Of a DNA stretch of 64,000 nucleotides, positions 9,850-19,191 are shown piece after piece; position 1 is the first letter of the stretch; every line of letters begins with the position of its first letter. Origin of the DNA: an uncultured Pelagibacteraceae bacterium (lineage in GTDB: Bacteria > Pseudomonadota > Alphaproteobacteria > Pelagibacterales > Pelagibacteraceae); NCBI GenBank assembly GCA_902583075.1, contig CACHUN010000002.1, positions 208,649 through 272,648 on the forward strand, in the 5' to 3' direction. The position numbers and the translations under genes are program-made. Below the pieces are notes generated by a model. The model was not told the origin of the DNA and did not search any database. It was given only the letters and a program-made list of their open reading frames with translations.

Positions 9850-10597
9850 AAATAGAATTATACCTTGTCTAGATGTTAAAAATGGAAGAGTTGTAAAAGG
9901 TATAAACTTTGTTGATTTACAAGATGCAGGTGATCCTGTTGAGCAAGCTAAAATTTATAGCGATGGTGGTGCAGATGAAATTTGTTTCTTAGATATCACC
10001 GCTTCAAATGAAAATAGAGATACTATTTATGAAGTAGTGAAAGATACTTCTAAAAAATGTTTTGTACCTTTAACTGTTGGTGGTGGTGTTAGAAGTGTAG
10101 AAGATATTAGTAAACTTTTAAACTGCGGGGCTGATAAAGTTTCAATTAATACGGCTGCAGTACAAAATGCAGATGTTGTAGTTCAAAGCTCAAAGAAATT
10201 TGGTTCACAATGTATTGTTGTTGCAATAGATGCTAAGAAAAATGGAGAGAAATGGGAAGTTTTCACTCACGGGGGTCGAAAAAATACTGGAATTGATGCA
10301 TTAGAATTTGCAAAAAAGATGGAAGAAAGTGGAGCAGGTGAGTTGTTAGTCACTTCAATGGATAGAGACGGTACTCAGGTAGGCTATGACATTGATCTTA
10401 TGTCTAAAATTTCTTCAATGGTAAACATACCTACAATAGCATCAGGAGGAGTTGGTGATCTTGATCACTTAGTTGATGGCATCAAATTAGGCAATGCTAG
10501 TGCGGTTTTAGCAGCATCTATATTTCACTATGGTAAATATTCTGTCAAAGAAGCCAAAGAATATTTGGACTCAAAAGGAATACCTGTTAGGATTTGA
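9842..10597 (+). CDS. hisF: Imidazole glycerol phosphate synthase cyclase subunit
   Basis: [52 protein letters not shown]. Confidence 0.98.
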   Translation: MLKNRIIPCLDVKNGRVVKGINFVDLQDAGDPVEQAKIYSDGGADEICFLDITASNENRDTIYEVVKDTSKKCFVPLTVGGGVRSVEDISKLLNCGADKVSINTAAVQNADVVVQSSKKFGSQCIVVAIDAKKNGEKWEVFTHGGRKNTGIDALEFAKKMEESGAGELLVTSMDRDGTQVGYDIDLMSKISSMVNIPTIASGGVGDLDHLVDGIKLGNASAVLAASIFHYGKYSVKEAKEYLDSKGIPVRI

Positions 10598-10598
10598 G

Positions 10599-10871
10599 AT
10601 GCTAAATACCCTTGAGAGCCTATTTAAACTTGCAAGAGAAAGAAAATCTTCACCAGTTGATGGATCGTATACCAATAAACTTTTGAGTGATAAATCTTTG
10701 AGTAAAGCAAAAATTTTAGAAGAAATAAATGAATTGATAGAGGCAGTAGAAGAAGATACAAATAAAATTCATGAAGCTGCAGATGTGTTTTATCATTTAG
10801 CCATGTACCTTGAGGCCAATAATATTAAAATTGAAGATGTAATGAGCGAATTAGATAAAAGAAAAAAATGA
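10599..10871 (+). CDS. hisE: Phosphoribosyl-ATP pyrophosphatase
   Basis: MLNTLESLFKLARERKSSPVDGSYTNKLL...KILEEINELIEAVEED...HEAADVFYHLAMYLE; true ATG at 10599 just after the hisF stop. Confidence 0.93.
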   Translation: MLNTLESLFKLARERKSSPVDGSYTNKLLSDKSLSKAKILEEINELIEAVEEDTNKIHEAADVFYHLAMYLEANNIKIEDVMSELDKRKK

Positions 10872-11806
10872 GCCATAAATTTTATAAACCTGCAAGATCA
10901 AGATTACAAAGAAGTGAATTAGCAGTACCAGGCTCATCACCTAAAATGTTTGAGAAAGCTCTTAGTTCAGCAGCAGATTATGTTTTTTTAGATCTTGAAG
11001 ATGCTGTTTCTCCTAATGATAAAATTACTGCTAGAGCAAATGTTATTAAATCTTTGAATGAAATGGATTGGAGAGGTAGTGGTAAAGTTATTTCAGTAAG
11101 AATAAATAGTTTAGATACTCATTATATGTATTCAGATCTAATTGAGATCGTTGAACAAGCTGGGGAAAATGTAGATACAATTTTAGTTCCAAAAGCAGGA
11201 ACTGCTAGTGACATTTATATGGTTGATTGTTTATTAACTCAAATTGAAACAAATAAAAAATTGAAAAATAAAATTGGAATTGAATGTTTAATTGAAACTG
11301 CATTAGGGATGTCGAATATTAAAGAGATAGCAACTTCAAGTGAAAGATTGGAGGCATTACATTTTGGCGTTGCAGACTATGCTGCTAGTTTAAGAGCGAG
11401 AACCACTGTTATAGGTGGTCTTAATGAAAACTATCCAGGTGATCAGTGGCATCATGGTTTATCAGAATTAGTAATGACTTGTCGAGCATATGGAATAAGA
11501 GCAATTGACGGACCCTTTGGAGATTTTAATGATCCAGATGCTTATACAGCAGCTGCTAAAAGAGGTGCTGCAATTGGTATTGAGGGTAAATGGGCAATAC
11601 ATCCTTCACAAATTGAATTAGCAAATAATGTATTCTCTCCACCAGAGGCAGAAGTTACTAAAGCTAAAAGGATCTTAGAAGAGTTAGAAAATGCTGCTAA
11701 AGAGGGCAAAGGAGCTGCTGAACTTGATGGCAGGATGATAGATGCTGCATCAGCTAGAATGGCTGAAAACATTGTAAAAATAGATAAGTTAATCCATAAT
11801 AAATAA
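10868..11806 (+). CDS. mcl: HpcH/HpaI/CitE-type lyase, probable L-malyl-CoA/beta-methylmalyl-CoA lyase
   Basis: RSRLQRSELAVPGSSPKMFEKALSSAADYVFLDLEDAVSPNDK, IGIECLIETALGM, FGVADYAAS; next to two malate thiokinase-like genes. Confidence 0.8.
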   Translation: MSHKFYKPARSRLQRSELAVPGSSPKMFEKALSSAADYVFLDLEDAVSPNDKITARANVIKSLNEMDWRGSGKVISVRINSLDTHYMYSDLIEIVEQAGENVDTILVPKAGTASDIYMVDCLLTQIETNKKLKNKIGIECLIETALGMSNIKEIATSSERLEALHFGVADYAASLRARTTVIGGLNENYPGDQWHHGLSELVMTCRAYGIRAIDGPFGDFNDPDAYTAAAKRGAAIGIEGKWAIHPSQIELANNVFSPPEAEVTKAKRILEELENAAKEGKGAAELDGRMIDAASARMAENIVKIDKLIHNK

Positions 11807-11814
11807 ATAAAATT

Positions 11815-12978
11815 ATGGACATTCACGAATATCAGGCAAAGAAAATACTTTCAAACTTTGGAGTAACAATTCCTAGAGGTGGAATTGTATACAGTCCAGA
11901 AAATGCTGAGAACAAAGCTAGAGAAATTGGTGGATCAAGATGGGTGGTAAAAGCTCAAATTCATTCTGGTGCTAGAGGAAAAGCTGGAGGGATAATTGTT
12001 TGCAATACTCCATTAGAAGTTGCTCAAGCAACTGATAAATTATTAGGAAAAAAATTAGTTACAAATCAAACAGGACCTGAAGGAAAAATTGTAAACAGAA
12101 TTTATATTGAAGAAGCTACAGATATTGAAAAGGAATTATATTTAGGATTGGTTTTTGATAGAAGCTCAGAAAGTATTATGGTTGTTGCATCGACAGAGGG
12201 TGGAATGAGTGTTGAAGAAATTTCAAAGGAAAAACCAGAAACAATTATTAGATCTAAAATTGAGGTAGCCGTAGGAATGCAAAATTTTCAAGCTAGAGAA
12301 TTAGCATTTGGTCTTGGTATAGAGCCAGACTTAATTAGAAGAGCATCAGACACAATTATTGGATGTTATAAAGCTTTTAGTGAATTAGATGCAACGATGG
12401 TTGAAGTTAATCCATTGGTTATTTCAAAACAAAAACAAATTTTAGCATTAGATTGTAAAATGAGTTTTGATAACAATGCAATGTTTAGAAGAAGTCAAGT
12501 TTCAGAGCTAAGAGATAAAACACAAGAAGATTCTAAAGAAATTTTTGCATCAGATAGAGGTTTAAACTATGTCAGTTTAGATGGAAATATAGGTAACATT
12601 ATTAACGGTGCTGGTCTTGCAATGGCATCAATGGATATGATAAAATTAGCTGGAGGAGCTCCTGCAAATTTTTTAGATGTAGGAGGTGGAGCAACTCCAG
12701 AAAAAATAGTTAAGGCCTTTAAATTAGTTACAATGGATGAAAAAGTTAAAGTAATTCTCGTAAATATTTTTGCAGGTATCAATAGATGTGATTGGGTTGC
12801 AGAAGGAATTGTAGATGCATTAAAAAAAATTGAAATTAAAGTTCCATTAGTTATTCGTTTAGCAGGTACTAATGTAGAAAAAGGAAATAAAATCTTAAAA
12901 GAGAGTAAAATAAATTATATAGAGGCAAATACTTTAGAGGATGCAGCAAATAAAGCAGTTGCAGCACTAAACAAATAA
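11815..12978 (+). CDS. mtkA: Malate-CoA ligase (malate thiokinase) beta subunit / SucC family
   Basis: MDIHEYQAKKILSNFGV...KAQIHSGARGKAGGI; NIFAGINRCDWVAEG differs from typical SucC NIFGGI.RCD and resembles MtkA as recalled; adjacent to malyl-CoA lyase. Confidence 0.72.
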   Translation: MDIHEYQAKKILSNFGVTIPRGGIVYSPENAENKAREIGGSRWVVKAQIHSGARGKAGGIIVCNTPLEVAQATDKLLGKKLVTNQTGPEGKIVNRIYIEEATDIEKELYLGLVFDRSSESIMVVASTEGGMSVEEISKEKPETIIRSKIEVAVGMQNFQARELAFGLGIEPDLIRRASDTIIGCYKAFSELDATMVEVNPLVISKQKQILALDCKMSFDNNAMFRRSQVSELRDKTQEDSKEIFASDRGLNYVSLDGNIGNIINGAGLAMASMDMIKLAGGAPANFLDVGGGATPEKIVKAFKLVTMDEKVKVILVNIFAGINRCDWVAEGIVDALKKIEIKVPLVIRLAGTNVEKGNKILKESKINYIEANTLEDAANKAVAALNK

Positions 12979-12981
12979 ATC

Positions 12982-13869
12982 ATGACGGTATTAGTTGATA
13001 AAAATAGTAAGATAATTATTCAAGGTTTTACAGGTAAAATGGGCTCTTTTCATGCAGATGAGATGATAAAATATGGCTCAAATGTTGTTGGTGGAGTAAC
13101 ACCAGGAAAAGGAGGGTCAAAACATTTAAATTTACCGGTATTTAATACAGTTAAAGATGCTGTTAATGAGACAGGAGCCGACGCCTCAATTTTATTTGTA
13201 CCTCCAGCTTTTGCAGCAGACTCTGCGATGGAAGCAGCAGATGCTGGAATTAAAATATGTGTAGCTATAGTTGACGGAATACCTTCTCACGACATGATCA
13301 GAATAAAAAGGTACATGAGAAGATACACTAAAAGTTCTAAAATGACATTAGTTGGACCAAACTGCGCGGGAATTATTAGTCCTGGAAAATCAATGTTAGG
13401 GATAATGCCTGGACATATTTATAAAGAAGGTAGAATTGGAATTATTAGCAGGTCAGGAACATTAGGGTATGAGGCTGCTCAACAGCTTAAAAATTTAAAT
13501 ATAGGCGTTTCAACAAGTGTTGGTATTGGTGGTGATCCAATAAACGGAAGCTCATTTAGAGATATAATAGAAAAGTTTGAAACTGACGATGAAACAGATG
13601 CAATATTGATGATTGGTGAAATTGGTGGTCCACAAGAGGTTGCGGCAGGTGAATTTGCAAAAGAAAATATGAAGAAACCAGTTATTGCATATATAGCTGG
13701 ACTAACTGCACCAAAAGGAAGAGTGATGGGTCACGCAGGTGCAATTGTTTCAGCTTATGGAGAAAGTGCAATTGAAAAAGTTGAAATTCTTAAAGAATGT
13801 GGAATTACAATTTCTAAAAATCCATCTGTTATGGGTGATACAGTAAAATCAGTTTTAGAAAAAATGTAA
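12982..13869 (+). CDS. mtkB: Malate-CoA ligase (malate thiokinase) alpha subunit / SucD family
   Basis: IIIQGFTGKMGSFHADEMIKYGSNVVGGVTPGKGG, VGPNCAGIISPGKSMLGIMPGHIY, GRVMGHAGAIVSAYGESA. Confidence 0.72.
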   Translation: MTVLVDKNSKIIIQGFTGKMGSFHADEMIKYGSNVVGGVTPGKGGSKHLNLPVFNTVKDAVNETGADASILFVPPAFAADSAMEAADAGIKICVAIVDGIPSHDMIRIKRYMRRYTKSSKMTLVGPNCAGIISPGKSMLGIMPGHIYKEGRIGIISRSGTLGYEAAQQLKNLNIGVSTSVGIGGDPINGSSFRDIIEKFETDDETDAILMIGEIGGPQEVAAGEFAKENMKKPVIAYIAGLTAPKGRVMGHAGAIVSAYGESAIEKVEILKECGITISKNPSVMGDTVKSVLEKM

Positions 13870-13871
13870 CC

Positions 13872-14237
13872 ATGAGCTATAATGATAATAATATATTTGC
13901 AAAAATATTAAGGAATGAAATACCTTGTAATAAAATTTATGAGGATGAATTTATTTTATCCTTTCATGATATAAATCCTCAAAAAAAAATTCATGCTTTG
14001 GTAATTCCAAAAGGAAAATATGTTGACTTAGATGATTTTAGTCGAAATGCATCTCCTGAAGAAATGGTTGGATTATTAAAAGGTATAAATATTGTAGCAA
14101 GGAAATTAAATATATCTGTTGATACTGGCAAAGGATATAGAGCGCTGGCAAATATAAGTGAGGACGGAGGACAAGAAGTTCCACATCTGCATTTTCATTT
14201 GTTTGGTGGAGAGAAAATAGGTAAAATGGTATCGTGA
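13872..14237 (+). CDS. HIT family nucleotide hydrolase
   Basis: NNIFAKILRNEIPCNKIYEDEFILSFHDINPQKKIHALVIPK...VPHLHFHLFGG. Confidence 0.93.
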   Translation: MSYNDNNIFAKILRNEIPCNKIYEDEFILSFHDINPQKKIHALVIPKGKYVDLDDFSRNASPEEMVGLLKGINIVARKLNISVDTGKGYRALANISEDGGQEVPHLHFHLFGGEKIGKMVS

Positions 14238-14746
14238 AAATTAATGTAGACAGAAGTTTCTTAGAAATAAATTCAATAAGTGATCTAAACCGTTCAAAAA
14301 GTCCAGGTTCAAACTTTAAAATTAGTGAAGTAGACCCACCAGATTTCCATCTGAACAAATTTTTCTATAAGCAAATTGGAAGAAAGCATAGATGGGTAGA
14401 TAGATTAACATGGGGAGATAAAAAATGGATTGAGTATGTTGAAAATCCTAGAATAAAAACCTTTATTTTAAAGGATAATAACAATCTAGCTGGATATTAT
14501 GAAACTATACGTGATCTTGACCATAATCATTCTGAAATCGCATATTTTGGGATTTTAGAGGAATATTTTGGAAAGAAATGCGGAGGCTATCTTCTTACTC
14601 AGGCTATTCATAAATTATTTGAGGAAGGAATGACAAGAGTTTGGCTACACACTTGTTCACTAGATCATGAAAATGCAATTAAAAATTATTTAGCCAGAGG
14701 AATGCAGGTATTTAAATCTGAAAAAGTAAATCTTGAGGTTAATTAA
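14234..14746 (+). CDS. GNAT family N-acetyltransferase
   Basis: NLAGYYETIRDLDHNHSEIAYFGILEEYFGKKCGGYLLTQAIHKLF...HENAIKNYLARGMQVF. Confidence 0.85.
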   Translation: MKINVDRSFLEINSISDLNRSKSPGSNFKISEVDPPDFHLNKFFYKQIGRKHRWVDRLTWGDKKWIEYVENPRIKTFILKDNNNLAGYYETIRDLDHNHSEIAYFGILEEYFGKKCGGYLLTQAIHKLFEEGMTRVWLHTCSLDHENAIKNYLARGMQVFKSEKVNLEVN

Positions 14747-15299
14747 TATATTTTTGCAAAGAAAATATTTTTTCTTCAACATTAACATTAATATTAATAT
14801 CACTTAAAAAAGTCTGTATTAGATTTTGGTATATGTCTTTTGTCTCCCAACCTATTAAATCTAAACTTCTCTTATCAAAAAAAACTTTAATTAGATTATT
14901 TTCAAATTCAAAATTAAATACATAATAAAAAGGATAATTTTCGTCATTTTCTACTTCTTTCATTTTTGAAATTAAAAATTTTTTATCTAAAATTAAATTT
15001 AAAGGTGTTTTATCTAAAGGATATCTATAATAATTTTTGATTTTATCTGAATTAATAACTAAAGATTTACCGTTCGAAACTAAGATTTTATTATAAATAT
15101 CATAATATTTACAAAGAATTTTTTTGGGATATAAAATTATACATTCACCTTGTTCAATATTATTATTATCTATTTTTTGTATAAATTTAAATTCTAAAGA
15201 GTTTATTTTTTTTAAATGACTTATAATTTCCTGATTTATTGAACTTTGTGCATTTAAATTTAAAAATAAAATAAAAAAAAAAATTAAATATTTTTTCAT
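14739..15299 (-). CDS. lolA: Outer-membrane lipoprotein carrier LolA-like protein
   Basis: Signal peptide; LKKINSLEFKFIQKID..., GECIILYPKKILCKYYDIYNKILVSNGKSLVI. Confidence 0.8.
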   Translation of the reverse strand: MKKYLIFFFILFLNLNAQSSINQEIISHLKKINSLEFKFIQKIDNNNIEQGECIILYPKKILCKYYDIYNKILVSNGKSLVINSDKIKNYYRYPLDKTPLNLILDKKFLISKMKEVENDENYPFYYVFNFEFENNLIKVFFDKRSLDLIGWETKDIYQNLIQTFLSDININVNVEEKIFSLQKYIN

Positions 15300-17383
15300 T
15301 TGAGAACTTCTCTTTTGCCTACGTGATTTGCTTGACTTACTTCTCCGTTTGCCTCCATTTGATCAACTATTCTAGCTGCTCTGTTATAACCAATTTGAAG
15401 TTTTCTTTGTAAAAAAGATGTTGATGCTTTTCTTTCAGATTTTACAATTTCGAGTGCAGTATTATATAGTTCATCTAGGTTTTCATTATCTTTCATGTCG
15501 TTATTATTCTCTTTTTCATCTGCAAAATTAAGAATTTCATCTACATAATCAGGTTCAGCTTGATTTCTTAAAAAATTATTTATTTTCTCAATTTCACCCT
15601 CTGCAACGAATGGTGCATGAATTCTTGTCATCCTATTTGCAGAAGTCATGTAAAGCATATCTCCTTTCCCAAGTAGCTGCTCAGCTCCTTGTTCACCAAG
15701 AATTGTTCTACTATCTATTTTAGAAGTAACTTGAAACGATATTCTGGTTGGAAAGTTAGCTTTTATTGTTCCAGTAATAACGTCAACACTAGGTCTTTGA
15801 GTAGCCATAATGATATGTATACCTGCTGCTCTTGCCATTTGAGATAGCTTCTGAATATAATTTTCTATATCCTTACCAGCTACAAGCATTAAATCTGACA
15901 TTTCGTCAACAATAACAACGATATAAGGCATAGAAATCTTATGTTTTTCGTTATATCCATCAATATTCCTCACCCCCACTTTTGTCATTAGCTTGTAACG
16001 ATTTTCCATTTCTTTAACGACCCAACCTAAAACAGAAGCAGCTTTTTTAGCTTCAGTTATAACTGGGCATAATAAATGTGGAATTCCCTCGTATGTAGAT
16101 AACTCTAACATTTTTGGATCTATCAATATAAATTTACACTTCTCAGGAGAATGTTTGTACAAAAGTGATAAAATAATTGTATTTATGCAAACCGATTTAC
16201 CAGATCCAGTTGTGCCAGCTATGAGCAAATGAGGCATAGTACTTAAATCACCTGTTATTGGTAATCCAGAAATACTTTTACCAAGGGCAATTGGAAGCTT
16301 GGTATCTTTTTTTTTAAAACTAATATCAGAAATTATTTCGCTTAGAAAAACGTTTTCTCTTTGTGGTTTGGGTAGTTCAACTCCAATAGTGTTGCTTCCA
16401 AGTATAGTTGCAATTCTAGCAGACTCCGAACTTGTATTTCTTGCAATATCCTCAGAAAGATTAATAATTTTTGATACTTTAACACCAGGTGCAGGCTCAA
16501 ATTCATATAAAGTAACAACAGGGCCTTGACTTACCTTCTTAACTTCACCTTCAACTCCAAAATCAAGAAGAATTCTTTCTAAAGTTTTTTCGTCAATTTT
16601 ATTTGCTGATAAATTTCTATCATTTTTTGTAGGCAATTTTAAAAATTCTAAGGATGGTAGTTTATATCTTATAGTTTTTTTATCAGATGGTATTACATTC
16701 TTATCAAATGAAAAGTTTTCTTGAACTCTAGTTTCAGCATTTATGTATTCATTTTCATTCCTTAAATTTTCATCAATATTATTAATAACAATTTTGTTTG
16801 TTTCTTTTTTAGATTTGAAAAAAATTAGAGTAATATTTTTAAGATATTTGAATTTAAAATTAATACTTAAAAGAAAAAAAATAATAATTAAAAGTATTAG
16901 AACTATATAACTTATTTGGTTATTTAATTTTATAAAATTAATTAAAAAAGTTTCTTCAAATAAATTGCCTATAAACCCGTTATTACCATTTATCGTAAGC
17001 TGGTATGTTTCAGTATGAAAAACTGTAAAAAATAATGTTCCAACAATTGTATATAAAATTACAAAAAATAAGCTTTCAATAATATGTAGGATTTTTTTAT
17101 CAAACATCACTGATATAGAGATAAGAATAAATGAAATTGGGACTAACAATGAAATTAAACCAATGGATTGATATAAAATATCTGACGTATAACTACCTTT
17201 AGCACCCAACAAATTATTAATTTCAGCATTCTCAGGAAAAATAAAGTTAGGATCCTCTGGTGAGTAACTAATTAATGATATTAGCAACAACACAGACAGG
17301 ACTAATAAGGCTAGTCCTGCAGCTTCGGCTAGTCTTTTATAGAGAAAACTTGTTGTTTTATCGACTAAATTTTTAATTTTCAT
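15296..17383 (-). CDS. ftsK: DNA translocase FtsK
   Basis: N-terminal TM segments; PHLLIAGTTGSGKSVCINTIILSLLYKHSPEKCKFILIDPKMLELS; C-terminal gamma winged-helix. Confidence 0.96.
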   Translation of the reverse strand: MKIKNLVDKTTSFLYKRLAEAAGLALLVLSVLLLISLISYSPEDPNFIFPENAEINNLLGAKGSYTSDILYQSIGLISLLVPISFILISISVMFDKKILHIIESLFFVILYTIVGTLFFTVFHTETYQLTINGNNGFIGNLFEETFLINFIKLNNQISYIVLILLIIIFFLLSINFKFKYLKNITLIFFKSKKETNKIVINNIDENLRNENEYINAETRVQENFSFDKNVIPSDKKTIRYKLPSLEFLKLPTKNDRNLSANKIDEKTLERILLDFGVEGEVKKVSQGPVVTLYEFEPAPGVKVSKIINLSEDIARNTSSESARIATILGSNTIGVELPKPQRENVFLSEIISDISFKKKDTKLPIALGKSISGLPITGDLSTMPHLLIAGTTGSGKSVCINTIILSLLYKHSPEKCKFILIDPKMLELSTYEGIPHLLCPVITEAKKAASVLGWVVKEMENRYKLMTKVGVRNIDGYNEKHKISMPYIVVIVDEMSDLMLVAGKDIENYIQKLSQMARAAGIHIIMATQRPSVDVITGTIKANFPTRISFQVTSKIDSRTILGEQGAEQLLGKGDMLYMTSANRMTRIHAPFVAEGEIEKINNFLRNQAEPDYVDEILNFADEKENNNDMKDNENLDELYNTALEIVKSERKASTSFLQRKLQIGYNRAARIVDQMEANGEVSQANHVGKREVLK

Positions 17384-17446
17384 TTTGTTATTTATGATTT
17401 GTCACTTTGTATCATTTAATTTTTGTTGATAAAATTAAATAATATT

Positions 17447-18508
17447 ATGAATATTTGCCTTTTAGGAAACAATTTAACTAACCTTCTTCTTGCAAATATA
17501 TTGTTAAAGAAAAAGATTAATGTTGAAATTATTTCTCAAGCTAAGAAATCTGTTTTAAAGAATACTATTAGAACAATTGCCATTTCAAATGAAAATTATA
17601 AATTTTTAAAAAAATATATAAAAGGGATACATAATTTGGGGTGGCCAACAGAAAGCATTAAGATTTATTCTGAAAAAAGTCAATCATCAGATCTATTTGA
17701 GTTTAAAAATAAAAACCAAAATAATTTTTATTTATTAAAATATATTGAATTATATAATTTACTTAAAAAAAACAAATCTTTAAAATTTACTAAATTAAAA
17801 AATTATAGTTTTGATATAATCAAAAAAAGAAATTATAATTTAATTATTAACTCAGAACAAAATAATCCAATTACTAAAAAATATTTTCAAAAAAAATTAG
17901 AAAAAAATTATAAGTCTTTCGCTCATACTGCAATTATCAACCATAAACAAATCCAAAATAAAATTGCAGTTCAAATTTTCACAAAAAATGGACCTTTGGC
18001 ATTTCTACCTTTATCGAGTTACCAAACATCAATTGTATTTTCAAATGATTCAAATAAAATTATTTACAAAAGAGAGTTATTAGAAATTATTAGAAAATAT
18101 AATTTAAAATATAAGATAAATAAGATTAGTAACGTTGAGCATTTTAATATCAAATTTCTTGTATTAAGAGAATACATTTTTAAAAATATTTTATCATTTG
18201 GAGATTTAATCCATAAGGTTCATCCACTTGCTGGACAAGGATTTAATATGACTATAAGAGATATTAGATCATTATCCTATATTTTAGACGAGAATATAAA
18301 ATTAGGTATTGAAAACGGAGAAATAATTAGTCAAAAATTTCAGAGCAAAAATAAACATTTAAATTTTATTTATAGTTTAGGGATAGATTATATAAATTCT
18401 TTTTTTAAAATTGATAGTAAGTTAAAAAATAGTCTTACTGATCCTATTTTTAAAATCTTAAAAAAAAATAAATTTCTTAATAATTATGCAACATTTTTAT
18501 CAAACTAG
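17447..18508 (+). CDS. UbiH/COQ6-family FAD-dependent monooxygenase, divergent
   Basis: GDLIHKVHPLAGQGFNMTIRDIRSL matches the UbiH/F family; listed ORF start (TTG 17423) replaced by ATG 17447. Confidence 0.78.
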   Translation: MNICLLGNNLTNLLLANILLKKKINVEIISQAKKSVLKNTIRTIAISNENYKFLKKYIKGIHNLGWPTESIKIYSEKSQSSDLFEFKNKNQNNFYLLKYIELYNLLKKNKSLKFTKLKNYSFDIIKKRNYNLIINSEQNNPITKKYFQKKLEKNYKSFAHTAIINHKQIQNKIAVQIFTKNGPLAFLPLSSYQTSIVFSNDSNKIIYKRELLEIIRKYNLKYKINKISNVEHFNIKFLVLREYIFKNILSFGDLIHKVHPLAGQGFNMTIRDIRSLSYILDENIKLGIENGEIISQKFQSKNKHLNFIYSLGIDYINSFFKIDSKLKNSLTDPIFKILKKNKFLNNYATFLSN

Positions 18509-18523
18509 ATAAAATTAAATTTT

Positions 18524-19165
18524 TTATTGTAAAGTCTTGTTGTTAAAGTTGTCCAAAATGTAAGTATTTAGAATTTCTTCTAACTTTTCTTTACGCACAT
18601 TTAAATCTTTGCTTTCCAGTAAAACCTGCTTCTCCTCAAGAGAAAAAGGAGAAGCCATAGATAAAGTATTTATTGTTTGATCTAAGCTCTGTTTTTCAAT
18701 TTCTTTCCAATTAATTTCATATCCTTGCTTTTTAAAAAGATCCTTAAGATTTTTGAAAATTAATTTTAAATCCGAAAATTTCATTTCATCTTTTTTTTCA
18801 ACTAAATCATTGAAAAAATCCTCGTATTTTACCTCACATTCTCTAAATAAATTACCATTATTAACTTCCTCCGTAATTTTAAATCTACATATTCCATTTA
18901 GGATTATCAAATATCTCCCATCATCAGTTTCGTTGAAGCTTGTTATTTTGCCCACACAGCCAACATTATGTAAATCAGGTTTTTTCAATTCACCTGTTTT
19001 TCGTGGTTGTATCATTCCTATAAGTCTATCCCCTTTCATACTTTCATCAATCATTTGAATATATCTCGGTTCAAAGATGTTTAAAGGAACAGTTGTTCTT
19101 GGAAATATAATAAAATTTGATAAGGGAAATACAGGTAAAATTTTTGGAAGATCTTCTTTTTTCAT
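18524..19165 (-). CDS. Stand-alone Lon N-terminal (LAN/LON) substrate-binding domain protein
   Basis: LPVFPLSNFIIFPRTTVPLNIFEPRYIQMIDESMKGDRLIGMIQP; start set at MKKEDLPK. Confidence 0.88.
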   Translation of the reverse strand: MKKEDLPKILPVFPLSNFIIFPRTTVPLNIFEPRYIQMIDESMKGDRLIGMIQPRKTGELKKPDLHNVGCVGKITSFNETDDGRYLIILNGICRFKITEEVNNGNLFRECEVKYEDFFNDLVEKKDEMKFSDLKLIFKNLKDLFKKQGYEINWKEIEKQSLDQTINTLSMASPFSLEEKQVLLESKDLNVRKEKLEEILNTYILDNFNNKTLQ

Positions 19166-19191
19166 AATAATTAAAATATAACAGATAATAT

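Noticed and set aside
10530-10598. Upstream extension of the hisE ORF (start at 10530)
   Set aside because: These 23 codons overlap hisF out of frame; the ATG at 10599 right after the hisF stop gives the canonical HisE start.
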